In this document: positions 1 through 10,700 of the stretch, piece after piece
Numbering within the stretch: position 1 is the stretch's first letter
Layout: every line of letters starts with the position of its first letter
Assembly: GCF_001661345.1 (NCBI RefSeq)
Contig: NW_017962920.1
Location: forward strand, 62,001-126,000
Source: Ascoidea rubescens DSM 1968
Taxonomy: Eukaryota; Ascomycota; Saccharomycetes; Ascoideales; Ascoideaceae
Reading direction: 5' to 3'
DNA length: 64,000 nucleotides
Made by a program: the position numbers and the translations under genes
Notes under the pieces: model-generated
The model's input: the letters and a program-made list of their open reading frames with translations, nothing else
Database searches by the model: none
What the model was told of the DNA's origin: nothing

Positions 1-435
1 GGAACCTTGTCGAGCGCAAGGCCAAACAATGATGGGTCTGGGGAACTCATGGGGCAGGGAGAAGAACAGGCAGCACGAGAGGCACAGGGAAAATCAGAGA
101 CAGCAGAGACAGCAGAGACAGCAGTATATATACAGCCCCTGTGCGAGCACCCTGAGCAGCTCCAGCACCTCCATCCACAAGCTCTCCACCAATTTGTCCA
201 CTAAGAGCCCTATCCAGAGCCCTGCTTCGCCCCATTTGCTGTCTACCGCACATATGTCTGCGTCTCAGCGCGTCCACACATGCGCGCGTGTGTCACCCAC
301 ACTGCTGGACGCTCGGCGGCGGGAGTCCTCGGGCGGAGCCAAGCAGGGTCTGCTGCGTGTGCTGCTGGAGCATAATGCCACTCTTCAGCTCCCGCTGCCT
401 CTGCTTCCTCTGCTTCCTCTCCAGCCCTGTCTGCC
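1..435. promoter_or_regulatory. Upstream region of the RhoGAP gene
   Basis: Relatively GC-rich leader and promoter of the gene starting at 436. It holds three copies of AGACAGCAG near 102-122, a TATATATA at 125-132 about 300 bases before the ATG, and a perfectly alternating pyrimidine-purine tract at 275-293. Open frames here on both strands are low-complexity and look like shadows. Any gene to the left lies outside the window. Confidence 0.5.
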
Positions 436-3400
436 ATGTCTGACTTCCACAGCTTTCCCGCGCCCTCTGCTGCTGCTGCTGCTGCCAACGCGCCCTCTGC
501 TGCCTCCTCTCCGCCAGACTTCTCTCTCCTGAGAAGAAAGCCCTTGCCCAAGACTCCTCTGCCTCCTCCAGTGCCCAAGAATAGCTTCCATCCCTACTTC
601 AGAAACCAGCTCTCCAGCTCACAGTTCTCCCTAGACACCACTGTCGCCACTAACCCCACCATAAAACCCTCGCCCTCCAACAGCACCAACATCAGCACCA
701 ACATCAGCACCAACATCACCTTCAATGCCAAATCTCCTTTGACTAATCCTCCTCCAAGATTATCTCATTCCAATTCTCATCTAAGGAGGAAGAAACCCAT
801 CTACAATGACGATGTTGTAACCCCAAATCCCTCTAGAATTAATACCAGCATCACAACTACAACTACTAATAACAATAACAATAACAATAACAACATCAAC
901 AACAATAATAATAATAATAATAATAATCCAGAACCACCGAGAAGCTCTGCTCTTTTACCTTACCATCCAGTCCCTTTGATCTCAAATACAAAGCATTTCT
1001 CTAACAATTCCTACAACAAAACCATTAACAAACCCAATCCCAAGGTCTCAAGCTCAAATATCTCTTTTATTACACAAAACAATAACTACAACCTCAAAAA
1101 TGACGCCTCTATTAACATTAATACAACTAAAAACAATACAAATAATATCAATAATATCCCTAATGAAAACTTACTTTCTCCAAACGATATTTCAAATAAT
1201 ATTCAAAACAACCTTTCAACATCTTCTCAATCTTCTATTTCTTCATACTCCGCCTACTCAACATTCACCAACTACCATAACAGCATTACAAATAATATCA
1301 TCCCTGACGATACCAACAATAACGATTCAAATTCAAATTCAAATTCAAATTCATTACCTATTCCTTCTTCAAATACTGACTCTCTCTCCACTTTAAGTCC
1401 AGATTACAAACCAATCAGTAAATACAAAACTAAAATCAAATACGAATTCTCTGCGTACGATCTCTCAAACACTCTCTCAAGATCCTCTTCCCACTCCGTA
1501 TTAGTCTATGAAAATTCCTGCTCAAAATTATTCGGAACTTCTCTTGACAAAATCTCCTCAATTTGTCCTCCTGTGATCTTTCAATCTCCTTTTCCTCTAT
1601 CTCCAAACGATCCCAACATCATCACAAACCAAATCACAACAAATGTCCAACAAATTGATCAACCTCTCTCTACTGACAATTCTCCTGAAAAATTGGATAT
1701 CCAACACCAAATTGAATTGGAAATGAATAGATTATCCGCTTCAAATATAGACTCTTCAACTGATACTACCATCACTACCACTCTTACTACTTCTAAAAAC
1801 GACAATAATCTCAACTCAATTCCTGTCTTTCAAGTTTACATCCCTGCCATCATCAAAGACTGCGCTGATTTCCTCATTCAAAACGACTTTACAAACACCG
1901 TTGCTATTTTTAGATCAAATGGCCACTTGAAAAATATTGCCTACTTGCAAGAAATCTTTGACACTGAAGCTCCCAACAGATACATTTCAATCTCAAAACT
2001 CAACGATTTCCTTAACGACAACATCAACTTTAACAATTCAAAGGTAAGTTTTTGCCACGACTACATCTCAAACTACGATGTCGCAAACTTACTAAAAAGA
2101 TATCTCAACCACCTTCCTGACTCAATTATCCCAAAGGATATATCCTCCTCCTTAATCTCACAATTAAAATCAATCCCTTACTACAACGACATTAAATACT
2201 TTCTCCAATTCCAATCAAACAACTCTCTATTGTTTAGTATCGAAAGATTTAACACCGTCTTATCCCCCTTTTTAAGGTTAAAATTCTCAAATGTATTGGA
2301 TTTCATCATTGAATTCTTTTTGAAAAATTTACCTCTTTATAACCTCCATTTAACCATCTTTTTAATCGACTTTTTTTCCCACTTTTCTAATCCTGCAAAT
2401 TATCAATCTGTGTTCAATGAAACCAAAATCAATTCATACGCCCTATCAATTATTTTTCATCCTTGCTTTTTCCTAAATGAAAACTTAAATCTACTAAGAC
2501 AACTACCTCCTCTAAACAGTATTACTGCTAATACTAGTGGCGAAAAGACACTTATTCAATCATTATCAAACATCAATCTTGATCAGTTCCGTGACTCCAA
2601 TAAACAAAATGATTCCATCTTGGAAAAATTTGTCATAAAGCTCTTAATTGACAATAGTTCTTATTTTTTTCAAAACTTATACACCAGAAACTCTCAACTA
2701 AATTTAAACAAAATTCAGGTCATCAACATTTCATTTTCCGAATTTGAAACAAAAATAACAAACAATTTAAAACCTTTCAATAAATCTCAAAATAACTCTT
2801 TATTGAATTCAAACTCTTTAAATAACTTATCAACCTCAGTTTCTCAATTTCCTAGGGATAATGATAATGATAACGAAAAAGACGGCTTAAAAAATTCAAA
2901 AGTATCAAGAAACAGCAAAAGATTCTCAATGCTTGCAAAATCAATTGGTAATGTTATATCAAAATCAGCAAACGAAATTCACAATAAATTAAGTGACTCC
3001 TCCGTTTCTCCTACAGATACAAAAAAATCCTTTGAAGTTTTCATTAAAAACTCAGAATCTGGTGAATTGGTTGAACGAAAATCACGGTCAAACACTAAGG
3101 AAAGTGCAAGTTTCAAAAACACAAGCTCAGAGCTAACTTTGGATTTGGCTAAAAATAATGAAGAAATTAACCTTAATAGACTAAAATGTAAAAACGAATT
3201 GTATACTATTCCAAATATAAATGATAAATCACCATCTAAAATTTATGAAATGATGGCAACTGGTTGGGAAAAATTTTTCAATGTTTCGCCAGAATACTTG
3301 GATACAATTGATACTAATACAAGGTTAAAAGAAAAGAGAATATTTGAGTTGATCAAGCTTCAAACATTATATCTTCTAAGTATTGGGAGATTTCTAAAAG

Positions 3401-4185
3401 TTGGTGTATTGTTTCATGAATTGACCAAAGATCCCAACTGTAAGCCAATTTGTTATCCAATCAATAATAAAGAATTTCACGAAAGATGTTTTAGAGTATT
3501 TAGTAGTTTTTATGATCTCCAACGTGATAAATTGACATTTCCTTTATTAGATATAATTAATAATTTCCGTAAGAAACCGAGTAATACGGGTCATAGAATA
3601 TTACTAGGAGAAGAATATTTGGATATTTTTGAAAGATGGGTTTTGAATTGCGAAAGTACTTGGATAAAGCTAATTGAAACATTTTCATATACGGAAATTT
3701 ATTTAATGATTGGGAACTTTTTTACGAAACATAAGAATATTTATAAGGATATTTTGATAGAATTCAATAAATTTATTGATAAAGTGACCAGAGTTGATAG
3801 GGTGATTTCAATGGATATATTTTATAAGATTCTCAATAAGTTTTCGTATATTTTGACACAGAATGTTTATTCATTTTATCGGTTACAGACATTTTATAAT
3901 AACTATAATAATTGTGAGGAAGAAGAAAAAACCAAGGAAAAATATTTAAGGATTAAGAAATTATTAATTAAGTTTGAGAATACGATTGAGATTGCTAGAA
4001 CTAATTATAGAAACCGGAGGATATTTGAGTATATTAAGTTTGAGGACGAGGTATTTGATAAAAAGGAAGAAGTATTTGAGTTTGAAAATAGAAAATCCAG
4101 TTTAGATCCGAATTATCAACATAATCAAAATCACAGTCAAAATTTAATTAATAATAGTAATGAGAATGAGAATGAGAATGAGAAT

Positions 4186-4217
<32 letters not shown>

Positions 4218-4767
4218 GAATAAAAATGAGAATGAGAACGAGAATTTAAATAATAATTGTAATCAAAATTCAGATGATACTAAAACTTCAAATTCAAATT
4301 CAAATAATAATGATAAAGATAACGATAATGACAGTGAGAAAACAAATTTAAATGAAAAGAAAGGAAAAAATATTTTGGGATTTTTTGATCAAATCAAGTT
4401 AAGAGAATTACAATTTATTGGAATGATTTCAGTTGAAAAGAATTACAAAAATAATAGATTGATTGTCTTTTTATTTAATAAGATTGTATTTATAACTCAA
4501 TTTGATGAAGAGAATTTCAAGTTTAAAGTGATAGAAGAGCCTATTTTGATTGAAAACTTGGTACTTCAAGAGAAGATTCAGAGCAATCTTAATGCGTATA
4601 ATAATTGTTTTAATAATGAGAGCTATAATGATTTAGTTTGGATTGGTACAATTAAGGATCTTGATAAAAAGAGGCACGGAGAAGCAAATAAAAATACAGG
4701 GGATTTATATTATATGAAAAGAGAAGATTATGATACAATTGAAAGGATATTAACCTCTGACGTATGA
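436..4767 (+). CDS. RhoGAP protein with C-terminal DH-PH-like region
   Basis: A 1443-residue protein predicted to act on Rho-family GTPases in polarity or wall signalling. Residues 1-460 are disordered, rich in Ser, Pro and Asn, with a poly-Asn run. Residues about 465-680 form a RhoGAP domain: the arginine-finger segment reads AIFRSNG (Arg about 493), followed by YDVANLLKRYL and a late NSYALSIIFHP block. Residues about 965-1160 are helical and fit a divergent Dbl-homology (RhoGEF) domain; about 1320-1430 fits a PH-like domain. A Glu-Asn repeat separates the two. Known yeast RhoGAPs such as Sac7, Bag7 and Ecm25 are shorter and lack a GEF half, so no symbol is given. The RhoGAP call is firm; the DH-PH call is inference from pattern. 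Confidence 0.75.
866..928 (+). repeat. AAC/AAT trinucleotide tract coding poly-Asn
   Basis: Imperfect AAC/AAT repeat in frame, giving a long Asn run with occasional Ile in the disordered N-terminal part of the RhoGAP protein. Confidence 0.85.
4161..4245 (+). repeat. GARAAY hexanucleotide repeat coding (Glu-Asn)n
   Basis: Tandem six-base units alternating GAG/GAA with AAT/AAC, in frame, giving a Glu-Asn dipeptide run between the DH-like and PH-like regions of the RhoGAP protein. Likely length-variable between strains. Confidence 0.85.
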
Positions 4768-6195
4768 TTGTAATCAATATTTTGCATTTGCATTTGCATT
4801 TTTATTAAATTTTTTATTTTTATTTTTATTTTTATTTACTTTATAATTGTGAATTTTTCATGGTTTTTTTTATTCAGATTTTTTTAACTATTTTAGTAGC
4901 ATTGTTTGATTTATATATAAGTGTATATATATAATAATAATTAATAAATACAAGCCGGTGGAAGTTTTTTTATTATATATTAAAAAGGGATTTAAATTAA
5001 ATTTTTCGAGTAGTGGTAGATTGAAATGAGTGGTTATATAATAATAAAACAGATGAATGTATTTGACCACGCATGTGCACGCGAATGTATGCGTAGAAGC
5101 GCTTGAAAGGGATGTGTACATACATAAAAAGTGAAAATTTAAAGGAACTTAAATTTGTAATGAATAGATTTTTTCGTTGAATGATAAGGAGATATAAATG
5201 AGAGAAATCATTGAAGGGTGTTTGAAAGGGTTTTTTCTTTTTGATTTTGATTTTGATTTTGATTTTGATTTAATATTTCAAAGATATTAATTGAGTGTAT
5301 TAGGATGGATATGAACGTAACAAAAAAAAAATGGGTTAGATTGAGTTAAGTTGAGTTAAGTTAAGTTAAGCTGAGAAAGAGTGGTTTGATAGGTTAAGCA
5401 AAGTAGAATTTAGATTATGTGGTTCTAAAATTAACATACAAGTGGTTGAATTATAAGTAAGATTGATAGAAAGTAATAGAACAATAATAATGTATGGGTT
5501 CTGAAGAGCAAAGAGAGAACAAAGAATAGAAGGAAAAAAAATATTGAGATGGAGATCGTGTGACCAATCAAAAAGAGTAAGAGAAGAGTGGATATATGAA
5601 CTTTAAACGAGAAGCGGAACCGGAGAAGGGAGTCCGGACAAATGAGAGATGGCTTATAAATTCAGAGAGAAATGATTCTGTTGGGAGAGCTAGAAGAAAA
5701 GTGAAACAAAATGAAATAGGAAATGGAATAAGAAGGAATAGGAAAGAATAAGAAGGAATAAGAAGGAATATGGTGAGGTAAAATAAGGCAAAATAATAGA
5801 AAGATGTGATCATTTGTTTGAGACGAATAAAGGGATCAAAGAGTCATGGTGGTGATGCTGGTGATGATGCTGGTGATTCTGTGGTGATACCGTGAGACTG
5901 GAGTGAAATCAGGAGCATGACAGTATGGTGGATCGCGTATTTCAGTGGGAGCGTGGCGGATGGCAATCGCGGGCCGGTGCGGGAGGACGCCGTGAGCTAC
6001 GCACGGACCAGCTGCGTGGCGCCAGGCTGGTGGAGGAAGCACAGGCAGCAATTTCCCCAGCAAAAAGAAAGGCTGCGGACGGCGGTCATGTGATGGGCCT
6101 CGAGGAGAGCTGCAACTGGGCTGGTTGTGGTTGTTGCTTGGGCTCCAGATATACATTGCTGGAGAGCTGTGAGTGAGGAAGCGAGCGAGACAGAC
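4768..6195. other. Long spacer before TOA2, with GC-rich island
   Basis: No convincing gene. 4770-5130 is AT-rich 3' flank. About 5130-5830 is strongly G/A-rich and C-poor on the plus strand, with GTTAA-type short repeats near 5340-5370. From about 5836 the composition switches to a GC-rich block that runs to the TOA2 start and begins with repeated GGTGATGCT-like units. Open frames on the minus strand here are hydrophobic artefacts of the C/T-rich complement. A minus-strand noncoding transcript from the GC-rich block is possible but unproven. Confidence 0.45.
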
Positions 6196-6528
6196 ATGAA
6201 CAACCCAGCGTACTATGAACTCTACAGAAGAACCACCATCGGCATCGCTCTTACCGATGCGCTAGACAATCTCATCTTGGACCAGAGAATCCAACCTCAG
6301 TTAGCTATAGCAGTCTTGTCGATATTCGACAAGGTCATTTCCGACCAGCTCAAGGAAACCATCAAGAGCAAGTTGAATTTCAAGGGCCACTTAAGCATCT
6401 ACAACTTCTGCGACGATGTGTGGACTTTTCAGATCAAGGATTTGGACATCAAGTTGGACAACAACGAGACATTGAGCGTTGACAAATTGCGAATCGTCGC
6501 TTGCAGCTCCAAGAGAGCTGGGGAGTGA
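6196..6528 (+). CDS. TOA2: TFIIA small subunit
   Basis: 110-residue small (gamma) subunit of the general transcription factor TFIIA, which with Toa1 stabilises TBP on the TATA box. The start MNNPAYYELYRRTTIG, the helical bundle LTDALDNLI and the C-terminal beta-barrel segment GHLSIYNFCDDVWTF and VDKLRIVACSSK align along the full length with S. cerevisiae Toa2 (122 residues). The frame stays open upstream to 6127, but homology begins at the ATG at 6196, so that start is chosen. The insert seen in the S. cerevisiae protein before VDKLRIVAC is shorter here. The gene is flanked on both sides by GC-rich blocks unlike the surrounding AT-rich DNA. Confidence 0.96.
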   Translation: MNNPAYYELYRRTTIGIALTDALDNLILDQRIQPQLAIAVLSIFDKVISDQLKETIKSKLNFKGHLSIYNFCDDVWTFQIKDLDIKLDNNETLSVDKLRIVACSSKRAGE

Positions 6529-7244
6529 GTCTGGGAATGCTGGGTCTCGCTACATACGTTATATACGGCATAAATACCTTCTCTCAGCGCAGTCTTCTCT
6601 CGGTGCAGCACACTCTTAGGCCTTGTCTGGGTGGCGGCCAGGCCCCTTGCCGACTCTTGGACACTGACGGTGCGGTGGGTATCGTGACCCCAGGACACGG
6701 CCACAGAGCGCTGTTCGGAAGGGCGCTTTTCGGGAGGGCGACTCAGGCCGCCTTTCTTTTGGTCTTTTCTTTTTGTCTTTTCTTTTCTTTTTCTCAGGAG
6801 TCTGAGCTGCTTTCCACCTCAAACTATTTTCAAGTGTATCTATAAAAATTAACTTATCGTTATTTATCTTACTTCTACTTCCTCTCCAACGTCGTTGTTT
6901 TCCTTTTATACTCTGATTTGCTTCTTTTTCCACTCAAGGAACAAATATCTTCATTGCCTTTTTTTTTCGCTTCTTGCTTCTGGTTCCCATCCTGCAAATA
7001 GCACTGCTATTTCCATCATCTGATTATTACGAGTTTTTCCTCCAATATATCTCCAACTATTTAAACATTTCAACCACTAATCTCGATCTTGCAACCTATC
7101 CAATAATCCAACTCACCTTCACCTCAAAATAAAAAACATAGCAAAAACTAATAAACAAAATCAACTCAAAAGCTACTTATCTGATTCTACTGCTTTTTCA
7201 AATCATAATCATCTGTTTATAAATAGATAACAAATACTCCATAG

Positions 7245-7278
7245 CAAATTCAAATTCAAATTCAAATTCAAATTCAAA
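7245..7278 (+). repeat. ATTCAA hexanucleotide repeat
   Basis: Five to six tandem copies of ATTCAA in the SOK1 leader. The same unit occurs as Asn-Ser codons in the RhoGAP gene near 1327-1352. Confidence 0.85.
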
Positions 7279-7411
7279 AGATTAGCAAGCACTTTCTGGT
7301 TCAAATCTCACTTTGTCCATCCACTATTTGTTCTTGTTTTTTTATCTCATTCCGGTTATTACTCTTCCTTATATATTATACTATACCTTATTATACTATC
7401 CTATAGTATAC

Positions 7412-7454
7412 ATCCTATATCCTATATCCTATATCCTATATCCCATATCCTATA
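7412..7454 (+). repeat. TCCTATA heptanucleotide repeat
   Basis: Tandem TCCTATA units with a few variants in the SOK1 upstream region. Confidence 0.8.
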
Positions 7455-7753
7455 AACTATTCTTATTCTTATTCTTATTCTGTTTCTATTTCTGTTTCTT
7501 ATTCTTCCTACATTTTCACTAATTTTCTCAATCCCTCCTACTAATTGTTTCTTTTTTTTTTTTTCGTTTTTTGGTTTTTCGTCAAAAAAAATCGTTCATC
7601 CTTCAACCTATTCACCATACAACTACAGGCTGCTTTTTTCTTACTCTAATAAATCAACAACACTCCATTTATATCTACTATCATCTCAAATAACACTGCC
7701 ACATTCATCCATCGTCTCACTACATCCTCTTCTTTTTCTTTCAGATAAATGAA

Positions 7754-10700
7754 ATGAATTCCCAACTAAACAATACTCCTACAAACGATAACCAAGAACA
7801 AGTTTATTCAACTGAAGACCAATACAGGCTGGTTTTTTTCGATTCTGCCAAAAGAGTCTGTTCATCTTCCTCAAATGATAATCTACAAAACAACAAAAGA
7901 GTAAGGCTAGATACCTCCCTACAGAACCTCCCCCAGGTCTCTGTCGTCTCGTCATCCTCCTCCTCCTCATCTTCCAACAATAATACCTCTAACACCACTG
8001 GTCCCTTGAAGTTGCAACTGCCCTCTGCCTCATCTTCTTCAAACACACCAAATTCCTCTTCCTCGCCTTCCTCTTCTTCATCGGCTCTCACATCCACTGC
8101 CACGCCATCCTCCCTATCCTCAAAGAACTCTGCTTCCCGTTTGCCCCCCTCTTCTTCTGACTCGACTTCTCCTGGCCCCTTGTCCTCAACCTCCTTGAAC
8201 CCTTCCTCACTTCTCTCCAACAACAATCCTTCTCTATCCCACGAATCTCTTTCCTCTTCTCCATCTCCACCCTCCTCCCAAAACATCCCTCACTCGATTA
8301 TCCTTAATCACAACGACTGCAATCCTCTATCTCACTCACATTCTCGCTCTCGTTCTCGTTCTCGTTCTCCTAATTCAAATTCCGTCTCCATAGATTCTTT
8401 AATGAATCACCACCACTACAACTCCTCATCAAACTCCTTTACAATAATCCACAACCACTCTCATAACATCATCAACGATGAAAACTTAAACCTCAATATC
8501 AATACCCAATCCATCGCAATCAACGATGAAAACGACTCTCAACTGAAATTTAGGTCCGGAAAAGTATTACGCCCTCTCTCTCTCAATGCCTACAACTTGC
8601 CTCTTCAACCACAAGCATGTCCTTGTCCTTCTCCTTCTTCATCCTCACCTTCTGCTGCACTCCCACCCCCCTCTTCTTCCTCATCTTCACCAGCATCTTC
8701 TTCTTCTTCCTCTTCCTCCTCCTCCTCCTCTTCAGAATCTGCCTCCTATAATTCATCTTATTCATCTCAAGCTGCCAATGCTGCTCAGAATTTCATATCC
8801 CTTCCCCCCTTGAAATTATCCCCCAAATCTACTCCCATCCTTCCTTCTTCTGTTGTTCACAAGAGACCGGCTCATCTTACTCTATCCAACTCCTCTAAAA
8901 CCTCCATCAATCACAAGTACTATCCAAAATATAACCATCAAAAGAGAAATTCCCTAAACAAAAAACCTTTCCAAATATCAAAATTAATATCAAAAAACTC
9001 AAACGTTGATTACACCTGTTTAATTCCAACCAGCAACACTATCAAAAACAATACCAGCAACAACGACTTGAATATTATCAACAATAACTACAACTCAAGC
9101 TCAAGCTTAAATTCAAACTTAAACTTAAACTCAAATTCAACCTCTGCCATCAATAATGACTCCATCTCTTCCTCAAAACCCACCTCTAATGACAACACTC
9201 ACAAAACAGCTATCACGTCTAATAATTTCAATTCTTTTAACGCCTTCAATACTTACAATTCCAAGAAATACAACAACCCAGTAATCGATAACCTCATCAC
9301 CCTATCAAACGCTTCTATCACCAGCCCTTCCATCAACAAAAACTTGAACAAAAATACTTCTAATGATAACGACAAAATCAATAAAAACAACAACACTAAT
9401 AACCAAATTGATATCACCGCTGGAATAATGATCCCCAAAAATAACTCCAACATGTCCAACAAAATTACCTTGGGCGGTAATCTCAAAAACCAAAATAATA
9501 CCATCAACATTATCAATACAAATATCAGCAATTTCAACAACATTAAATCTTTCAATTTCAATAACATTAATCGTTTGCCTAATTTCTACTCAAGAAAAAG
9601 ATCAAAATCCCTACCTGATACAAGAGCTTTAAAATCCTACTTGAATCCAAATCATGATATCAATATATCAATAAATTTCACCCAAAATTTCAATCAAAGC
9701 TACAATCAAAATTTCAACCAAACCACAACAACCTTTACTAACAATAACAACAACAATAACAACAACAATAATAATAATAATAATAACAACAGCAACAACA
9801 GCATTATCATTAATAACAATAGCTCCAACAATCCAATCAACACCAACGCCAATAACAATACCATTCACAGTCTTACCAGCAGTGATAACACCAACACAAA
9901 TCCAGCCCTCAAAAATTCAGGCCTGACTCTGAACATGATTAACATCACTTTAGCCAATTCAAAGAAAAACCAAAATAATAATAAACTAATTCCTACTGTT
10001 TTAAATAATAACAACATGAACAACAACAAACAAGTAAATATAAACCCCATTTCCATCAATAATGATTACCCACCAGTTAATACCCAATCATTAAAGGAAA
10101 TAGACTTGCAAGAAATTCTCAAAAATCCTCAACTCAGACATGATATACTCTTTGATCCTCAGTTACAATTCAGACCAAATTTGGATGGTGACAGAGGTCG
10201 CAGAAAGAAACTAATGGTTGATAAATATTGGTTGGAAATTCAAGGCGAATTTTGCAGTCTAATTAATGATCCAAAGTCTTTTAAACTAGTCAAATTACCA
10301 AAATTATTTACAACTTTAAAGGATATTCTAATAAGCCTTTTGCCAGAAAAGGATCGCAACTTGGTAAACCAGGTTTTAGATAAAGAATTACTAATCCAGC
10401 AACTAAGAAATAATTGTCTTGATTTTATTTCTTTATCAAATTGGTTGGCGAACGTTTTTAAAAATCACTGTGCTCCAATGAGAGATACATGGGTTGATGA
10501 AATGACATTAAAGTTTTTAGAAGCTGAAACCGATCATTCTATCCCAAAATTGGTTGATGGTTTAAGAATGGTGTTTGCAATCTTAGAAGCTATGAAATTG
10601 GATATTGCCAATCATCAAATTAGAACTTTGAGACCTGTTTTGGTTGAAACAAGTTTGGAATTTGAAAAGGATTATTATAATCAATTGATTTCTGTGAATA

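Larger units (their letters stand above)
6529..7753. other. TOA2-SOK1 spacer: GC-rich block, then C/T-rich leader
   Basis: 6529-6765 is GC-rich, with near-identical decamers CGGAAGGGCG (6716) and CGGGAGGGCG (6731). A 114-residue open frame crosses it but resembles nothing and overlaps the end of TOA2. From about 6770 to the SOK1 ATG the strand is C/T- and A-rich and nearly G-free, typical of a long pyrimidine-rich yeast 5' leader. It contains an ATTCAA repeat at 7245-7278 and a TCCTATA repeat at 7412-7454. Confidence 0.5.

Noticed and set aside
2043-2048. GTAAGT donor-like site inside the RhoGAP domain
   Set aside because: Reading straight through keeps the conserved YDVANLLKRYL segment in frame, and no acceptor with branch point is placed sensibly. 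Taken as coding.
6501-6845. 114-residue plus-strand frame overlapping the end of TOA2
   Set aside because: It overlaps a certain gene in another frame, crosses a composition boundary, and has no recognisable protein features.
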